Shown here piece after piece: positions 1 through 9,895 of a stretch of DNA of 43,630 bases (the first letter of the stretch is position 1; each line of letters begins with the position of its first letter). The notes below the pieces were generated by a model. That model saw only the letters and a list, made by a program, of their open reading frames with translations. It did not search any database and was not told the DNA's origin. The stretch covers positions 1 through 43,630 of the forward strand of contig CAMCRT010000011.1 in the NCBI GenBank assembly GCA_945877355.1. Reading direction: 5' to 3'. The position numbers and the translations under genes are program-made. Source of the stretch: an uncultured Mitsuokella sp. (GTDB lineage Bacteria > Bacillota > Negativicutes > Selenomonadales > Selenomonadaceae).

Positions 1-207
1 GCGAGATCTCCTGCATCGCCTTCATGGAGCGCACCTGCTTCACCGTCAGCGGGTACAGCAGCATCTTGATGAGTATGGTCAAAAGAATGATCGCCGCGCC
101 ATACGTCTCGAGACCGACGACGCTCGTCAGGCCGTAAAGCGCCTGCAGCACAAACCGCAAAATACTCTCAATGGGCGAGAGGAGCGAACTGAAAAACTCC
201 AAAACAT
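1..207 (-). CDS. yidC: YidC membrane insertase, N-terminal part only (runs off the window)
   Basis: The first 69 residues are visible; the rest lies outside the window. The protein inserts and folds membrane proteins, alone or with SecYEG. What is seen: a short start, a hydrophobic stretch at about residues 26-48 containing GAAIILLTILIKMLLYP, and the following LTVKQVRSMKAMQ, which is the conserved start of the YidC/Oxa1 core domain. The short N-terminus without a large periplasmic domain is the Gram-positive form, although no lipobox is visible. The ATG at 207 is preceded by AGGA at a short distance; a GTG one codon upstream is possible. It is the last visible gene of the rpmH-rnpA-yidD-yidC operon. 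Confidence 0.9.
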
Positions 208-240
208 CACGTCCTAATCTCTATTCTTGAAACTTCTGAT

Positions 241-350
241 AAAACGACACGCACAAACGTCCACCTGCGGATCTTTGCGCCGCCCTTGCAAGAAGCCAGC
301 CAAGCAGTCTGCCTTCCACGGCTTGACTTCCTTGACTTCTTGGGACTTGC
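241..350. repeat. R1 dispersed repeat, copy A
   Basis: About 105 bp shared with 1042-1146 and 7411-7496. Common blocks are AACGTCCAC, TTGTGCGCCGCCC (here TTTGCGCCGCCC), TTGCAAGAA and CGGCTTGACTTCTTGGG. The right half can fold: CAAGAAGCCAGCC pairs imperfectly with GGCTTGACTTCTTG. It sits between yidD and yidC, inside an operon that is usually tightly packed. This copy carries a small internal duplication of the CTTGACTTC block. Confidence 0.8.
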
Positions 351-367
351 AGGAAAGCCTCCCGATC

Positions 368-577
368 CTAGGGGACCGGATCGTAGCCCCCCTTGTGGAA
401 GGGGTGGCACTTCAGGATGCGCCGGAGGGCAAGATAGCCACCCCGGAGCGCCCCGTACTTCTCGATGGCCTCCAGCGCGTACTGAGAGCAGGTGGGCACG
501 AAGCGGCAGGAGGGGGGCTTCATGGGCGAGATATACGCCCGATAAAAGCGGATGGCAAAAAGCATGAGCCGCTTCAA
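368..577 (-). CDS. yidD: YidD, membrane protein insertion efficiency factor
   Basis: A 69-residue protein of the YidD (DUF37) family, which helps YidC-dependent insertion at the inner face of the membrane. The hallmark [18 protein letters not shown] and the ending [14 protein letters not shown] are both present. I place the start at a TTG (577), giving [18 protein letters not shown], which matches the usual family start MKRLLLxLIRFYQ. This TTG overlaps the rnpA stop codon in the four bases TTGA, so translation is probably coupled. A longer reading frame upstream overlaps rnpA in another frame and is not used. An ATG four codons later (565) is the alternative start. Confidence 0.93.
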   Translation of the reverse strand: MKRLMLFAIRFYRAYISPMKPPSCRFVPTCSQYALEAIEKYGALRGGYLALRRILKCHPFHKGGYDPVP

Positions 578-954
578 GACTGTCCCACCTGACGCTTCAC
601 CGTCGCATCCTCCCGGAAGATGCCCGCCCGCTTTCCGAGGGCGAGGAAGGCCTTTTCCGTCTCCTGGCAGCTTTGGCCCGTCACAGGCTTTCGCCCCACG
701 AGGATGAGGGCAAGGCTTTCCCGTATATCTCCCTGATGGAGCCGGTAGCACTCGCGAAGGAGCCTTTTCACCCGGTTCCGGACGACGGCGCAGCCGAGCT
801 TCTTGCCCGCCGCAAAGCCGACCCGGCCCTTGAGCTCCTCAGTCTCCAGCACGTAGAGCACGAGGGAGTGATTGGCATACGTCTTTCCCTTCTTGTACAC
901 GTGCTGGAAATCCCGCCGCTCCTTGAGCATCTTTTCTCGCGATAATGAAACCAT
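574..954 (-). CDS. rnpA: Ribonuclease P protein component
   Basis: The protein subunit of RNase P, which helps the catalytic RNA to mature the 5' ends of tRNAs. Signature seen: [22 protein letters not shown] (near residues 46-67), containing the family RNR-K-R-RE motif, after an N-terminal [17 protein letters not shown]. Length from the chosen ATG at 954 is 126 residues, close to the usual 115-130. The reading frame can be extended to 999, but those residues do not resemble the family. The upstream GGGGAG lies very close to this ATG, so the start is not certain. It lies between rpmH and yidD, as in most bacteria. Confidence 0.93.
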   Translation of the reverse strand: MVSLSREKMLKERRDFQHVYKKGKTYANHSLVLYVLETEELKGRVGFAAGKKLGCAVVRNRVKRLLRECYRLHQGDIRESLALILVGRKPVTGQSCQETEKAFLALGKRAGIFREDATVKRQVGQS

Positions 955-1041
955 AGCTCCCCAACGCCGGACGAATCGCCATGCGGATCCATCGTCCATC
1001 TATCAAAGTCCAGGCAGAGCCTGGAGCGAAAACACAGAAAC

Positions 1042-1146
1042 AAAACGACACGCACAAACGTCCACTTGCGGGTCTTGTGCGCCGCCCTTGCAAGAAACCA
1101 GCCAATCAGTCTGCGCCTGCGGCTTGACTTCTTGGGGTTTCATAGT
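1042..1146. repeat. R1 dispersed repeat, copy B
   Basis: Second copy of R1, about 75-80 percent identical by eye to copy A over its full length, including ACGACACGCACAAACGTCCAC and GCGCCGCCCTTGCAAGAA. It lies between the rpmH terminator and rnpA. It ends in CTTGACTTCTTGGGGTTTCATA, which matches the right end of copy C. Confidence 0.82.
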
Positions 1147-1150
1147 AATA

Positions 1151-1178
1151 GAAAAGGGCCACGTCTTCCGCGTGACCC
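1151..1178 (-). terminator. Intrinsic terminator after rpmH
   Basis: On the minus strand GGGTCACG and CGTGGCCC form an 8-bp stem with one G-T wobble and a 7-base loop, followed by TTTTC. It lies 18 bp after the rpmH stop and would end or partly end transcription before rnpA. Confidence 0.7.
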
Positions 1179-1195
1179 AATTCCACCTAAGGCAC

Positions 1196-1330
1196 TTATG
1201 CCGACAGCTTCTTTCTGCCACGCTGGCGCCTTCTCTTCAGCACGAGGCGACCGCCCTTCGTCTTCATGCGCTCGCGGAAGCCGTGGGTCTTCTTGCGCCA
1301 ATGGTTGTTCGGCTGGAATGTCTGCTTCAT
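1196..1330 (-). CDS. rpmH: Ribosomal protein bL34
   Basis: A 44-residue, very basic protein of the large ribosomal subunit. It starts [20 protein letters not shown] and ends [11 protein letters not shown]; the segment [19 protein letters not shown] is diagnostic of bL34. An SD-like GGAGG lies about 8 bases upstream of the ATG (seen as cctcc on the plus strand). It is the first gene of the minus-strand operon, driven by a consensus promoter at 1460-1488, and it diverges from dnaA across the origin, the standard arrangement. Confidence 0.97.
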   Translation of the reverse strand: MKQTFQPNNHWRKKTHGFRERMKTKGGRLVLKRRRQRGRKKLSA

Positions 1331-1459
1331 CTATTCGCACCTCCTTCGTCTCTGGTATTTCTTCGCTTCAAAAACCTCTGAAGCCGTATTGTCCTTCAAA
1401 AGTCATCAAAACAACGGGCCTGTGCGGACACTTTCCCCGCAAAAGCCTGACTATGGGCA

Positions 1460-1488
1460 ATTATATAGTAAGGCACCCGGAGTGTCAA
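1460..1488 (-). promoter_or_regulatory. Promoter of the rpmH operon
   Basis: Perfect consensus on the minus strand: TTGACA (1488-1483), 17-base spacer, TATAAT (1465-1460). Transcription should start near 1453, leaving a leader of about 120 nt before rpmH. Confidence 0.88.
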
Positions 1489-1509
1489 GGAAAAAGGCGA
1501 CGGTTTTCC

Positions 1510-1800
1510 CCATGTTTCTGTGGATAAACAAAGGGTTTTTCACGTCTCTCCACAGGAAAATTGTTGATAACTTCCTCTGATTTTGGTAAGATATCTGTTG
1601 ATAATACGGCAGATTGCTGTGTATTTCTTCCCAAAAACAGGTGAAAGCCCCTTCGGGGGCTATCCTTTTCGTGCCCGAAAACGCATGATTTGCCGCATTT
1701 TTCGGCAAAAACCGGCAAAGTTATCCACAGCTGTGCATAACTTTGTTGATAACTTTATAGACAGGTGGAAGAAAATCATCCACAGCACCTCGTGAAAAAC
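1510..1800. other. oriC, part upstream of dnaA (DnaA boxes)
   Basis: The 520-bp gap between rpmH and dnaA holds several DnaA boxes: TGTGGATAA at 1519-1527, TTATCCACA at 1721-1729, TGTGCATAA at 1732-1740, and weaker TTGTTGATAA-type sites near 1561, 1599 and 1743. A partial box CATCCACAG lies near 1777. The bases from 1540 to 1760 are much AT-richer than the genes around. This corresponds to the incAB side of a B. subtilis-type bipartite origin and probably also carries the dnaA promoter and its autoregulation; I could not pick one clear dnaA promoter. Confidence 0.8.
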
Positions 1801-1854
1801 AAAGCGCATTGCAAGACGCTGCCCCCGGCAGCGATAGAGAAAGGAACGTCTCCC

Positions 1855-3297
1855 ATGGATCAAGAAAGGCTCGATGCTGTCTGGCAGGAAATCCTGAACG
1901 AGCTGAAAAATTCCCTAGCCCCGACAGCCTTCCGGTGGCTCAGTCCCGTCACCCCCATCTCCCTCACGGAGGACACCCTCACACTGGGAGCCCCCACCGA
2001 TGCCCACTGCGAGTGGATTGAGAGCCATTATCTCGCCATCATGGAGGACGCGGTGAAGGCGACTCTCGGCAACCCCATCAAGATCCGCCTCGTGAAGCAG
2101 GAGCCCGCCGCCCCCGCCGAGGAGACAAAAAAAGAGGAGCCGAAGAAAAAAGCGCCGGAAAAAAGCGCAAGGAAGGGCGAGTCGAATCCCGACCAGGGCA
2201 ACCTCTTCGTGACGGATCCCCCCAGCACCGAGGCTGAGGGGGGCGACATGCACATCATCGCCCCGGGGGACAACTCCTCCCTCAATCCCAAGTACACCTT
2301 CGACACCTTCGTCATCGGCAGCTCGAACCGCTTCGCCCACGCGGCGGCCGTGGCTGTCGCCGAGTCCCCGGGCAAGGTCTACAACCCCTTCTTCATGTAC
2401 GGCGGCGTCGGCCTCGGCAAGACCCACCTCATGCACGCCATCGGAAACAGGGTCCTCCAGAACCACCCGGACATGCGGGTGCTCTATGTCTCCAGCGAGC
2501 AGTTCACAAACGAGATCATCCGTGCCATCCAGGAGGGCCGCCCGGAGACCTTCCGCAAGAAGTACCGCACCATCGACGTGCTCATGGTCGATGATATCCA
2601 GTTCATCTCCGGCAAGGTCAGTACCCAGGAGGAATTCTTCAACACCTTCAACGCCCTCCACGTGGCGGACAAGCAGATCATCATCTCCTCCGACCGCCCC
2701 CCGCGGGAGGTGCAGAAGCTGGAGGACCGTCTCCGCTCCCGCTTCGAGGGCGGCCTCATCACCGACATCCAGGCGCCGGACCTCGAGACCCGCATCGCCA
2801 TCCTGAAGAACAAGGCCATGCTGGACAAGGTGGACGTGCCGAACGACGTCATGGTCTACATCGCCAGCCGCATCGTGTCGAACATCCGCGAGCTGGAGGG
2901 GGCACTCACGCGCGTCGTCGCCTTCGCCTCCCTCTACGGCAAGCCCGTCACCACGGACCTTGTGGCCGAGGCCCTGAAGGACGTCTTTGCCAACAACAAG
3001 ACCCGAGAGATCACGTTGGAGGTCATCCAGGAGATCGTCGCCTCCCACTTCGGCATCAAGATCGAGGATCTCCACTCCAAGAAGAAGGCCCGCTCCATCG
3101 CCTACCCGCGCCAGGTGGCCATGTACCTCTGCCGGGAGCTGACGGACACCTCCTTCCCCGCCATCGGCGACTTCTTCGGCGGCCGGGACCACACGACGGT
3201 CCTCCACGCCTACGAGAAGATCTCCCGGGAAAAGGAGGAGAACCCGCGGATGAACGACACCATCCACGAGCTCATGGAGGCCCTCAACAAGGTCTAA
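1855..3297 (+). CDS. dnaA: Chromosomal replication initiator DnaA
   Basis: A 480-residue AAA+ protein that binds DnaA boxes and opens the origin. Domain I is at residues 1-80, then a Lys/Glu/Ala-rich linker to about 140. The AAA+ core shows Walker [10 protein letters not shown] (183-191) and Walker B VLMVDD (242-247). The C-terminal DNA-binding domain carries the signature [15 protein letters not shown] from residue 442. The start at 1855 has AAGGA nine bases upstream; an ATG at 1765 is in frame, but it adds residues unlike the family and lies in the origin sequence. dnaA is flanked on both sides by DnaA boxes, so it is probably autoregulated. Confidence 0.98.
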   Translation: MDQERLDAVWQEILNELKNSLAPTAFRWLSPVTPISLTEDTLTLGAPTDAHCEWIESHYLAIMEDAVKATLGNPIKIRLVKQEPAAPAEETKKEEPKKKAPEKSARKGESNPDQGNLFVTDPPSTEAEGGDMHIIAPGDNSSLNPKYTFDTFVIGSSNRFAHAAAVAVAESPGKVYNPFFMYGGVGLGKTHLMHAIGNRVLQNHPDMRVLYVSSEQFTNEIIRAIQEGRPETFRKKYRTIDVLMVDDIQFISGKVSTQEEFFNTFNALHVADKQIIISSDRPPREVQKLEDRLRSRFEGGLITDIQAPDLETRIAILKNKAMLDKVDVPNDVMVYIASRIVSNIRELEGALTRVVAFASLYGKPVTTDLVAEALKDVFANNKTREITLEVIQEIVASHFGIKIEDLHSKKKARSIAYPRQVAMYLCRELTDTSFPAIGDFFGGRDHTTVLHAYEKISREKEENPRMNDTIHELMEALNKV

Positions 3298-3329
3298 GGC
3301 CGCTTTCCGAGAGACCTTTCCCATTCCAC

Positions 3330-3550
3330 AGCCTGCCTGTGGATAGCTCTGTGGAGAGCCGCATGCTTTTCCTGTCGATATTTTGTGGATAACTGGAATC
3401 TGTGGATTTCCCGTGGACAATGTGGATAACACCCTCCCACTTATAAACAGTTTTATCCCCAATCCACAGGTGGATAACGCAAGAGCTCCCGCCGCTTATC
3501 CACATTTTTCCTGCCCCTACTACTACGTCTGCTATTTTTTTAAATAAAGA
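3330..3550. other. oriC, part between dnaA and dnaN, with unwinding site
   Basis: A dense DnaA-box cluster: TGTGGATAG (3339), TGTGGATAA (3384), TGTGGATTT (3401), TGTGGATAA (3421), GGTGGATAA (about 3469) and TTATCCACA (3496-3504). After the last box comes a short C-rich spacer, then CTACTACTACGTCTGCTA (about 3518-3534) running into TTTTTTTAAATAAA. The repeating three-base CTA pattern beside an AT-rich tract matches the DnaA-trio plus unwinding element known in B. subtilis, so strand opening is predicted at about 3518-3548. Confidence 0.87.
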
Positions 3551-3639
3551 GAGTATCATCATAAAACATACCGGGGAGAGGAACGCCCAGCACATATCAC
3601 GGGCAAGCTCCCCCAAAAATACAAGAAGCGAGGCTCTTC

Positions 3640-4755
3640 ATGAACATCACCTGCAAGAAAAACGAGCTCATCGGTGCCATCTCCATCGTATCGAAGGCCG
3701 TAGATTCCAAGCCCCAGACCCCCATCCTCTCGGGCATCTACCTGAAGGCAGAGGAGGGCAGTCTCGAGCTCCACGCCACGAATTATGAAATCGGCCTCGT
3801 GGTCCGCATCGATGCAGACATCACCTCCGGCGGCACTATCGTCGTCCCGGGCCGGTACTTCCAGGAAGTTATCAGGAGGCTCCCTGGGGAGGTCGTCACC
3901 CTCGTCCACGACCTCGAGGACATGAGCATCTCCATCACCTCCGGAAGCGCCAGCTTCAAGCTGCGCTCCATGCCGGCAAATGACTACCCCGTCGTCAAGG
4001 AGGTGGACGGCAACCTCCATTTCACCATAAAGGACAACACCCTCCGGAGCCTCATCAAGAAAACCGTCTTTGCCTGCGGCACGGACCCTGCCCGCCCCGT
4101 CTTTACGGGCTGCTCCCTGGAGGTGGACGGCACGAAGCTCACCATGGCTGCGACGAACACCCATCGCCTCGCCATCAAGGAAGTCATCTTCGACGAGGAG
4201 ATCGGCAAGATCAAGCTCATCATCCCCTCGAGGATCCTCAATGAAGTCCTCCACACCATGACCTCCGAGATCCCGACGGATATCCACGTCTCCTGCACCC
4301 ACAACTCCATCAGCTTCTCCTTTGAAAATTTCTTCATGACCTCCCGCCTCATCGCCGGCCAGTTCCCCGATGTCCACAATGTTATACCCCCCAGCTTCAC
4401 CTCCGAGGTGCTGCTCTCCACCCAGGCTTTTTCCTCCGCCGTGGATCGCGTCTCTCTCATTTCCCGCTCAAACAATTATAATATCATTCGATTCGAGTTC
4501 GCGGAGGATTCCCTCCATATCTCCTCCAAAAGTCCCGATATCGGCCTGGCGGAGGAGACCATCCCCATCAGCCTGACGGGGCCGGACCTCTCCATCTCCT
4601 TCAACGCCCAGTACATCATGGATGTGCTCAAGAACATCGACTCGGAAAAATGCCGTCTGAGCCTTGGCAAAAACGCTTACGGCGCCATCGCCGTCCGGGA
4701 GGAGAAGGACAATTCGTTCATCTACGTGGTGACGCCTGTCCGAACACAAAACTAA
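3640..4755 (+). CDS. dnaN: DNA polymerase III sliding clamp (beta subunit)
   Basis: A 371-residue clamp protein, the usual length, which encircles DNA as a dimer and tethers the polymerase. It starts MNITCKKNELIGAISIVSKA, with the family core SVDSKPQTPILSGIYL represented by AVDSKPQTPILSGIYL, and ends in YVVTPVRTQN. Three clamp repeats can be followed through the sequence, for example KKTVFACGTDPARPVFTGCS opening the second. The SD-like AGCGAGG lies about seven bases before the ATG. It follows dnaA across the origin and precedes yaaA, as in Firmicutes. Confidence 0.97.
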   Translation: MNITCKKNELIGAISIVSKAVDSKPQTPILSGIYLKAEEGSLELHATNYEIGLVVRIDADITSGGTIVVPGRYFQEVIRRLPGEVVTLVHDLEDMSISITSGSASFKLRSMPANDYPVVKEVDGNLHFTIKDNTLRSLIKKTVFACGTDPARPVFTGCSLEVDGTKLTMAATNTHRLAIKEVIFDEEIGKIKLIIPSRILNEVLHTMTSEIPTDIHVSCTHNSISFSFENFFMTSRLIAGQFPDVHNVIPPSFTSEVLLSTQAFSSAVDRVSLISRSNNYNIIRFEFAEDSLHISSKSPDIGLAEETIPISLTGPDLSISFNAQYIMDVLKNIDSEKCRLSLGKNAYGAIAVREEKDNSFIYVVTPVRTQN

Positions 4756-4786
4756 TCTTGCATAAAAGCTTTTAGAGGATATTCCT

Positions 4787-5017
4787 ATGAATATAGAAGA
4801 AATCACGGTGGAGGGAGACTCCATCCAGCTGGACCAGTTTCTCAAATGGATCGGCGCCGTCGCCTCCGGCGGCGCCGTAAAGCCCCTGCTGCAGGAGGGG
4901 GAGATTTTGCGGAACGGCGAGGCAGAGACGGCCCGCCGCAGAAAGCTAGCGGAGGGGGACATCGTGGAGCTCATGGGCGTCGGCGCCTGGAAGATCCACT
5001 ATACGGGGAAGGCATGA
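4787..5017 (+). CDS. yaaA: S4-domain RNA-binding protein YaaA
   Basis: A 76-residue protein with the S4 RNA-binding fold: LDQFLKWIGAVASGGAVKPLLQEGEILRNGEAETARRRKLAEGD (quoted in parts: LDQFLKWIGAV, then ILRNGE, then RRRKLAEGDIVEL). It is the small S4 protein found between dnaN and recF in Firmicutes (YaaA/RlbA), linked to ribosome assembly in B. subtilis. Its stop overlaps the recF start in ATGA, so the two are translationally coupled. The gap to dnaN is 31 bp. Confidence 0.9.
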   Translation: MNIEEITVEGDSIQLDQFLKWIGAVASGGAVKPLLQEGEILRNGEAETARRRKLAEGDIVELMGVGAWKIHYTGKA

Positions 5018-6111
5018 TTATCCACCAGCTGGAGCTCCGGAATTATCGGAACTACGAGCACCTCGCCCTCAGCCTCTCGCCGGGCATCAATATATTCTTG
5101 GGGGCCAATGCCCAAGGCAAGACGAACATCGTGGAGGCCGTCTACTACGCGGCCATGGGCTCCTCCCATCGGACCCATGCGGACGCGGAGCTCATCCGCT
5201 GGGAGGCCCCCGCAGGGCTCCTCGCCCTCTCCTTTGACCGGCTCGGGGCGAAGAACACCCTCGCCATCACCCTCTCCCGGGAAAAGCGGCGCCAGATCCT
5301 CCGCAACGAGCACCCCATCCGTCCGAAGGAGCTCATCGGCGGCCTTCGCTGCGTGCTGTTCTCTCCCGAGGATCTTTTCCTCATAAAGGGAGCCCCCGCC
5401 GGCCGCCGCCGGTTCCTGGACGGGGAGCTCTCCCAGGCAAGTCCCGCCTACTACCAGGATTTACTCGATTACAACAAGCTCCTCCAGCAGAGGGGCGCTC
5501 TCCTGAAGCGCATCCGGGAGCGGCAGCTCTCCCCGGACGCCCTCGAGGTCTGGGACGTGCAACTGGCGGCAAAGGCGGCGGCCATCACGAAGAAGCGGCT
5601 CGCGGCCACGAAGAAGCTCTCCATGCTGGCGAACCTCATGCAGCGGCGCATCACGGAGAACGAGGAGAACCTCCTGCTCACCTACATCCTCCACGGCGGC
5701 GAGGGCGTGACAGAGGACCTCGAGCCGTGGTATAATGAAATGCTCCAGAAGAATAGGGAAAAGGACATCCTTCGGGGCACCACCAGCGTGGGACCCCACC
5801 GGGATGACCTCTCCCTTAGCGTCAACGGGACGGATCTTCGGGCCTTTGGCTCCCAGGGCCAGCAGCGGACCGGGGCCCTCGCGCTGAAGCTCTCGGAGCT
5901 GGAGTTCCTCCGGTCCGAGACGGGGGAGTACCCGGTGCTCCTCCTCGACGATGTCATGAGCGAGCTCGACATCACCCGCCGCCGGGCGCTCCTGGCTTTC
6001 TTGCGGCGGGAGCGCATCCAGACGATTCTGACGGCGACGGACGAGGCCTATTTCCCCGACGAATCCATGGGCGTATTCTACCGCGTCCGGCAGGGCAGAG
6101 TCTCGAGGTGA
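5014..6111 (+). CDS. recF: RecF recombination mediator
   Basis: A 365-residue SMC-like ATPase that loads RecA at gaps with RecO and RecR. Seen: start MIIHQLELRNYRNYEHL; Walker A GANAQGKTN (30-38, Lys36); the ABC signature region GSQGQQRTGALALKLSE from residue 279; Walker B with VLLLDDVMSELD (Asp312-Asp313). The start overlaps the yaaA stop by four bases. A longer frame beginning at 4846 is only an open extension through yaaA. It is the third gene of the dnaN-yaaA-recF-DUF721-remB run. Confidence 0.97.
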   Translation: MIIHQLELRNYRNYEHLALSLSPGINIFLGANAQGKTNIVEAVYYAAMGSSHRTHADAELIRWEAPAGLLALSFDRLGAKNTLAITLSREKRRQILRNEHPIRPKELIGGLRCVLFSPEDLFLIKGAPAGRRRFLDGELSQASPAYYQDLLDYNKLLQQRGALLKRIRERQLSPDALEVWDVQLAAKAAAITKKRLAATKKLSMLANLMQRRITENEENLLLTYILHGGEGVTEDLEPWYNEMLQKNREKDILRGTTSVGPHRDDLSLSVNGTDLRAFGSQGQQRTGALALKLSELEFLRSETGEYPVLLLDDVMSELDITRRRALLAFLRRERIQTILTATDEAYFPDESMGVFYRVRQGRVSR

Positions 6112-6117
6112 GGACCA

Positions 6118-7137
6118 GTGAGAACCAGTAAGGATGATAGGCGCACGCCGTGGCTGGAAAAGACGAGAGCCGTCCTCCCGCGGTCCGTGCGGAAGTTCGG
6201 TCCCGAGGTCGCCCGGGAATTTGAGCGCCGTCAAGTGCTCACCCATTGGCCGGACATCGTGGGGGCGACCATCGCGAAGCGGGTCAAGGCCGTCGCCCTC
6301 GAGGGCAAGGTGCTCCTCCTCTACACCGCCGAGCCCGTCTGGGCGAACCAGCTCCGCATGATGATGCCGGACATCGTCCAGAAGGTCAATAGCTACGCCG
6401 GGCAGAAAATCATAAAGGAGCTGCGCTTCACCCGGCGAAAGGCTCCCCCTGCGGAGGCGGAGACCCCCGGGGAGACACCGGCAGCACCGGCCCCCATCAA
6501 GAAGCAGCCCGTGGCGGAGGACGCCCTGGAGCGGGCGCGGGAGGTCTCGGACCTCACCGACGACGAGCAGCTGGCAAAGGAGCTCCTGCGAATCTCCCTG
6601 CGACGGGAGCAGCAAAAGGCCTGGCGAAAGAGCCAGGGCTACCATCCCTGCCCCCTCTGCGGCTCCCCCACGGAGCCGGACCGGGAGCTCTGCCCCGCCT
6701 GCCTTAGCAAGAAAAGGGAAGAGCTCCATAGCCAGGTCCGCGCCGTCCTGAAGGACATGCCCTGGGCTCGCCTCAAGGACGTGCAGGAGTACGTGCCGGA
6801 GTGCACCACGTACATCCTGAACGACCAGCGAAGCTACATGGTCCAGCAGCTGGCCATGCAGGTGGACGTGCGGGATAAAAAGAGTCTCCTGGCTAGGACC
6901 CTCGTCATGCTGGATCGGGCCATCCCGCCGGAAAAGCTCACGGATGAAATCATCAATAAGACCCTATACCGCCTGCGCTTCGACCTCCATCGCCCCCCCG
7001 GCTACAAGATGCCGAAACGCTACGACGTGCTGCCCCTAGGGAAAAAAGGCAAAAAAGGGGAAAAGGAAAAGCCGGAGGAAGCGGAGCCAGAAAGGGCGGA
7101 GGCCGGGGCTCACGAGACGGCCAAAAAGGAGAGCTGA
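6118..7137 (+). CDS. DUF721 (DciA-like) protein with a zinc-finger-like middle
   Basis: A 339-residue protein. Residues about 20-105 match DUF721: HWPDIVGATIAKRVKAVAL, then VWANQLRMMMPDIVQKVNSY and IIKELRF. DUF721 proteins include DciA, a loader of the replicative helicase in bacteria without DnaC. A Pro/Ala linker follows, then CPLCGSPTEPDRELCPACL (two CxxC pairs, about residues 180-198), then a helical region and a Lys/Glu-rich tail. The family is usually 90-180 residues, so this is long. The start is GTG at 6118, with AGGTGAGG just upstream, seven bases after recF. A helicase-loading role is inferred only from the domain and neighbours. Confidence 0.8.
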   Translation: MRTSKDDRRTPWLEKTRAVLPRSVRKFGPEVAREFERRQVLTHWPDIVGATIAKRVKAVALEGKVLLLYTAEPVWANQLRMMMPDIVQKVNSYAGQKIIKELRFTRRKAPPAEAETPGETPAAPAPIKKQPVAEDALERAREVSDLTDDEQLAKELLRISLRREQQKAWRKSQGYHPCPLCGSPTEPDRELCPACLSKKREELHSQVRAVLKDMPWARLKDVQEYVPECTTYILNDQRSYMVQQLAMQVDVRDKKSLLARTLVMLDRAIPPEKLTDEIINKTLYRLRFDLHRPPGYKMPKRYDVLPLGKKGKKGEKEKPEEAEPERAEAGAHETAKKES

Positions 7138-7139
7138 CC

Positions 7140-7403
7140 ATGTTTCTTCATCTCGGCGGCGGGACAGCCGTCCGCACGGCAGACATCCTGGCGATACTCG
7201 ACATCGGCCTTTTGGGGCAGGAGGGGCTCGACCTCCCGAGGCTGGAGGAGACCGGGCGCGTCGTCCATCTGGAGGAGGCGGGCAGCACAGCCCGCTCCCT
7301 CGTCCTTACCACCGGGCGCATCTACCTCTCGGTGCTCTCCCCCGCCACCCTCGTCCGTCGCATCCGGCAGGTGCTGGACTACGATACCATGGAACAAAAC
7401 TAA
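7140..7403 (+). CDS. remB: RemB/YaaB (DUF370) protein
   Basis: An 87-residue protein starting MFLHLGGGTAVRTADILAIL. It corresponds to B. subtilis YaaB, now RemB, a small regulator affecting biofilm matrix genes that lies between recF and gyrB, as here. The DUF370 region includes ARSLVLTTGRIYLSVLSPATL. GGAG lies eight bases before the ATG, inside the end of the DUF721 gene. An R1 repeat starts right after the stop codon. Confidence 0.85.
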   Translation: MFLHLGGGTAVRTADILAILDIGLLGQEGLDLPRLEETGRVVHLEEAGSTARSLVLTTGRIYLSVLSPATLVRRIRQVLDYDTMEQN

Positions 7404-7410
7404 ACCCATA

Positions 7411-7496
7411 GACGTCCACCTCGTGGACATTGTGCGCCGCCCCTGCAAGAAGCCAATCCGTCTGGATCTTTCGGCTTGACCTCTTGGGGCTTCATA
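7411..7496. repeat. R1 dispersed repeat, copy C
   Basis: Third R1 copy, shorter at the left end, between remB and gyrB. Shared blocks: ACGTCCACCT, TTGTGCGCCGCCCCTGCAAG, CGGCTTGACCTCTTGGGG and TTCATA. Here GTCCACCTCGTGGAC has become a perfect small palindrome, which the other copies lack. Confidence 0.8.
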
Positions 7497-7531
7497 CGCA
7501 AAAGAGGGCTGATTTTCAGCCCGGCTTTTAG

Positions 7532-9601
<2,070 letters not shown>

Positions 9602-9620
9602 ATATGTATCAAAGCAAAAT

Positions 9621-9648
9621 ACCCCCGCCCATTTACACAGGCGGGGGT
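9621..9648. repeat. R2 hairpin, copy 1 (after gyrB)
   Basis: ACCCCCGCC, loop CATTTACACA, GGCGGGGGT, then CTTG. A 9-bp perfect stem 20 bp after the gyrB stop, probably acting as its terminator even though the T tract is poor. It directly joins the broken toxin element. Confidence 0.8.
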
Positions 9649-9669
9649 CTTGCAGTTGTAAAAAAATAA
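9649..9669 (+). pseudogene. Remnant of a 20-residue toxin gene (last six codons)
   Basis: The codons LAVVKK-stop match the end of the peptides at 13148, 24343 and 36510, and are followed by the same AACCGCCCA. Everything upstream (promoter, leader, first 14 codons) is missing. The R2 hairpin is fused at TCTTG, a sequence that also occurs inside the toxin gene at 36510. Confidence 0.75.
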
Positions 9670-9755
9670 CCGCCCAGTGTTGGCCCACTCCAGCGGTTAT
9701 CTCTACATAATGTAACCATCGAGCGAGGCGCAGCCGGCTATCGGTGGCTTTTTAT
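9660..9755 (-). ncRNA. Orphan antisense RNA of the toxin family (copy 4)
   Basis: Matches the antisense RNAs of the three intact elements. The first hairpin is GCCACCGATAGCCGGCTG...CCTCGCTCGATGG; the terminator is ATAACCGC paired with GCGGTTAT, followed by T6-7. Predicted length about 96 nt. Since its cognate message is gone, it may act in trans on the other copies or may be drifting: GACAGCC in the others is GCAGCC here, one base shorter. Confidence 0.72.
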
Positions 9756-9761
9756 ATCTTC

Positions 9762-9790
9762 AATATACCATGCCTTGAAATTTTATTCAA
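9762..9790 (-). promoter_or_regulatory. Promoter of orphan antisense RNA
   Basis: TTGAAT (9790-9785), 17-base spacer, TATATT (9767-9762). Same -35 and spacing as in the three intact copies, although the spacer sequence has diverged. Confidence 0.78.
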
Positions 9791-9895
9791 GATACAATAA
9801 ACTGAATAGAAAAGGGAAGCTTGTTTCATCCACAAGTATTCTCCCCCAAAAAGACCAACTTTATATTAATCTTGATTTTACTGGGTATTATGGGG

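Noticed and set aside
1003-1221. Peptides MKPQEVKP... encoded on the minus strand of R1 copies
   Set aside because: Two copies give similar peptides, but the third is shifted and lacks the start, and no SD is present; the similarity follows from the DNA repeat.
1915-3462. 515-residue reading frame antisense to dnaA
   Set aside because: It mirrors dnaA codons in a GC-rich genome, has no family features and no ribosome binding site; it is a shadow.
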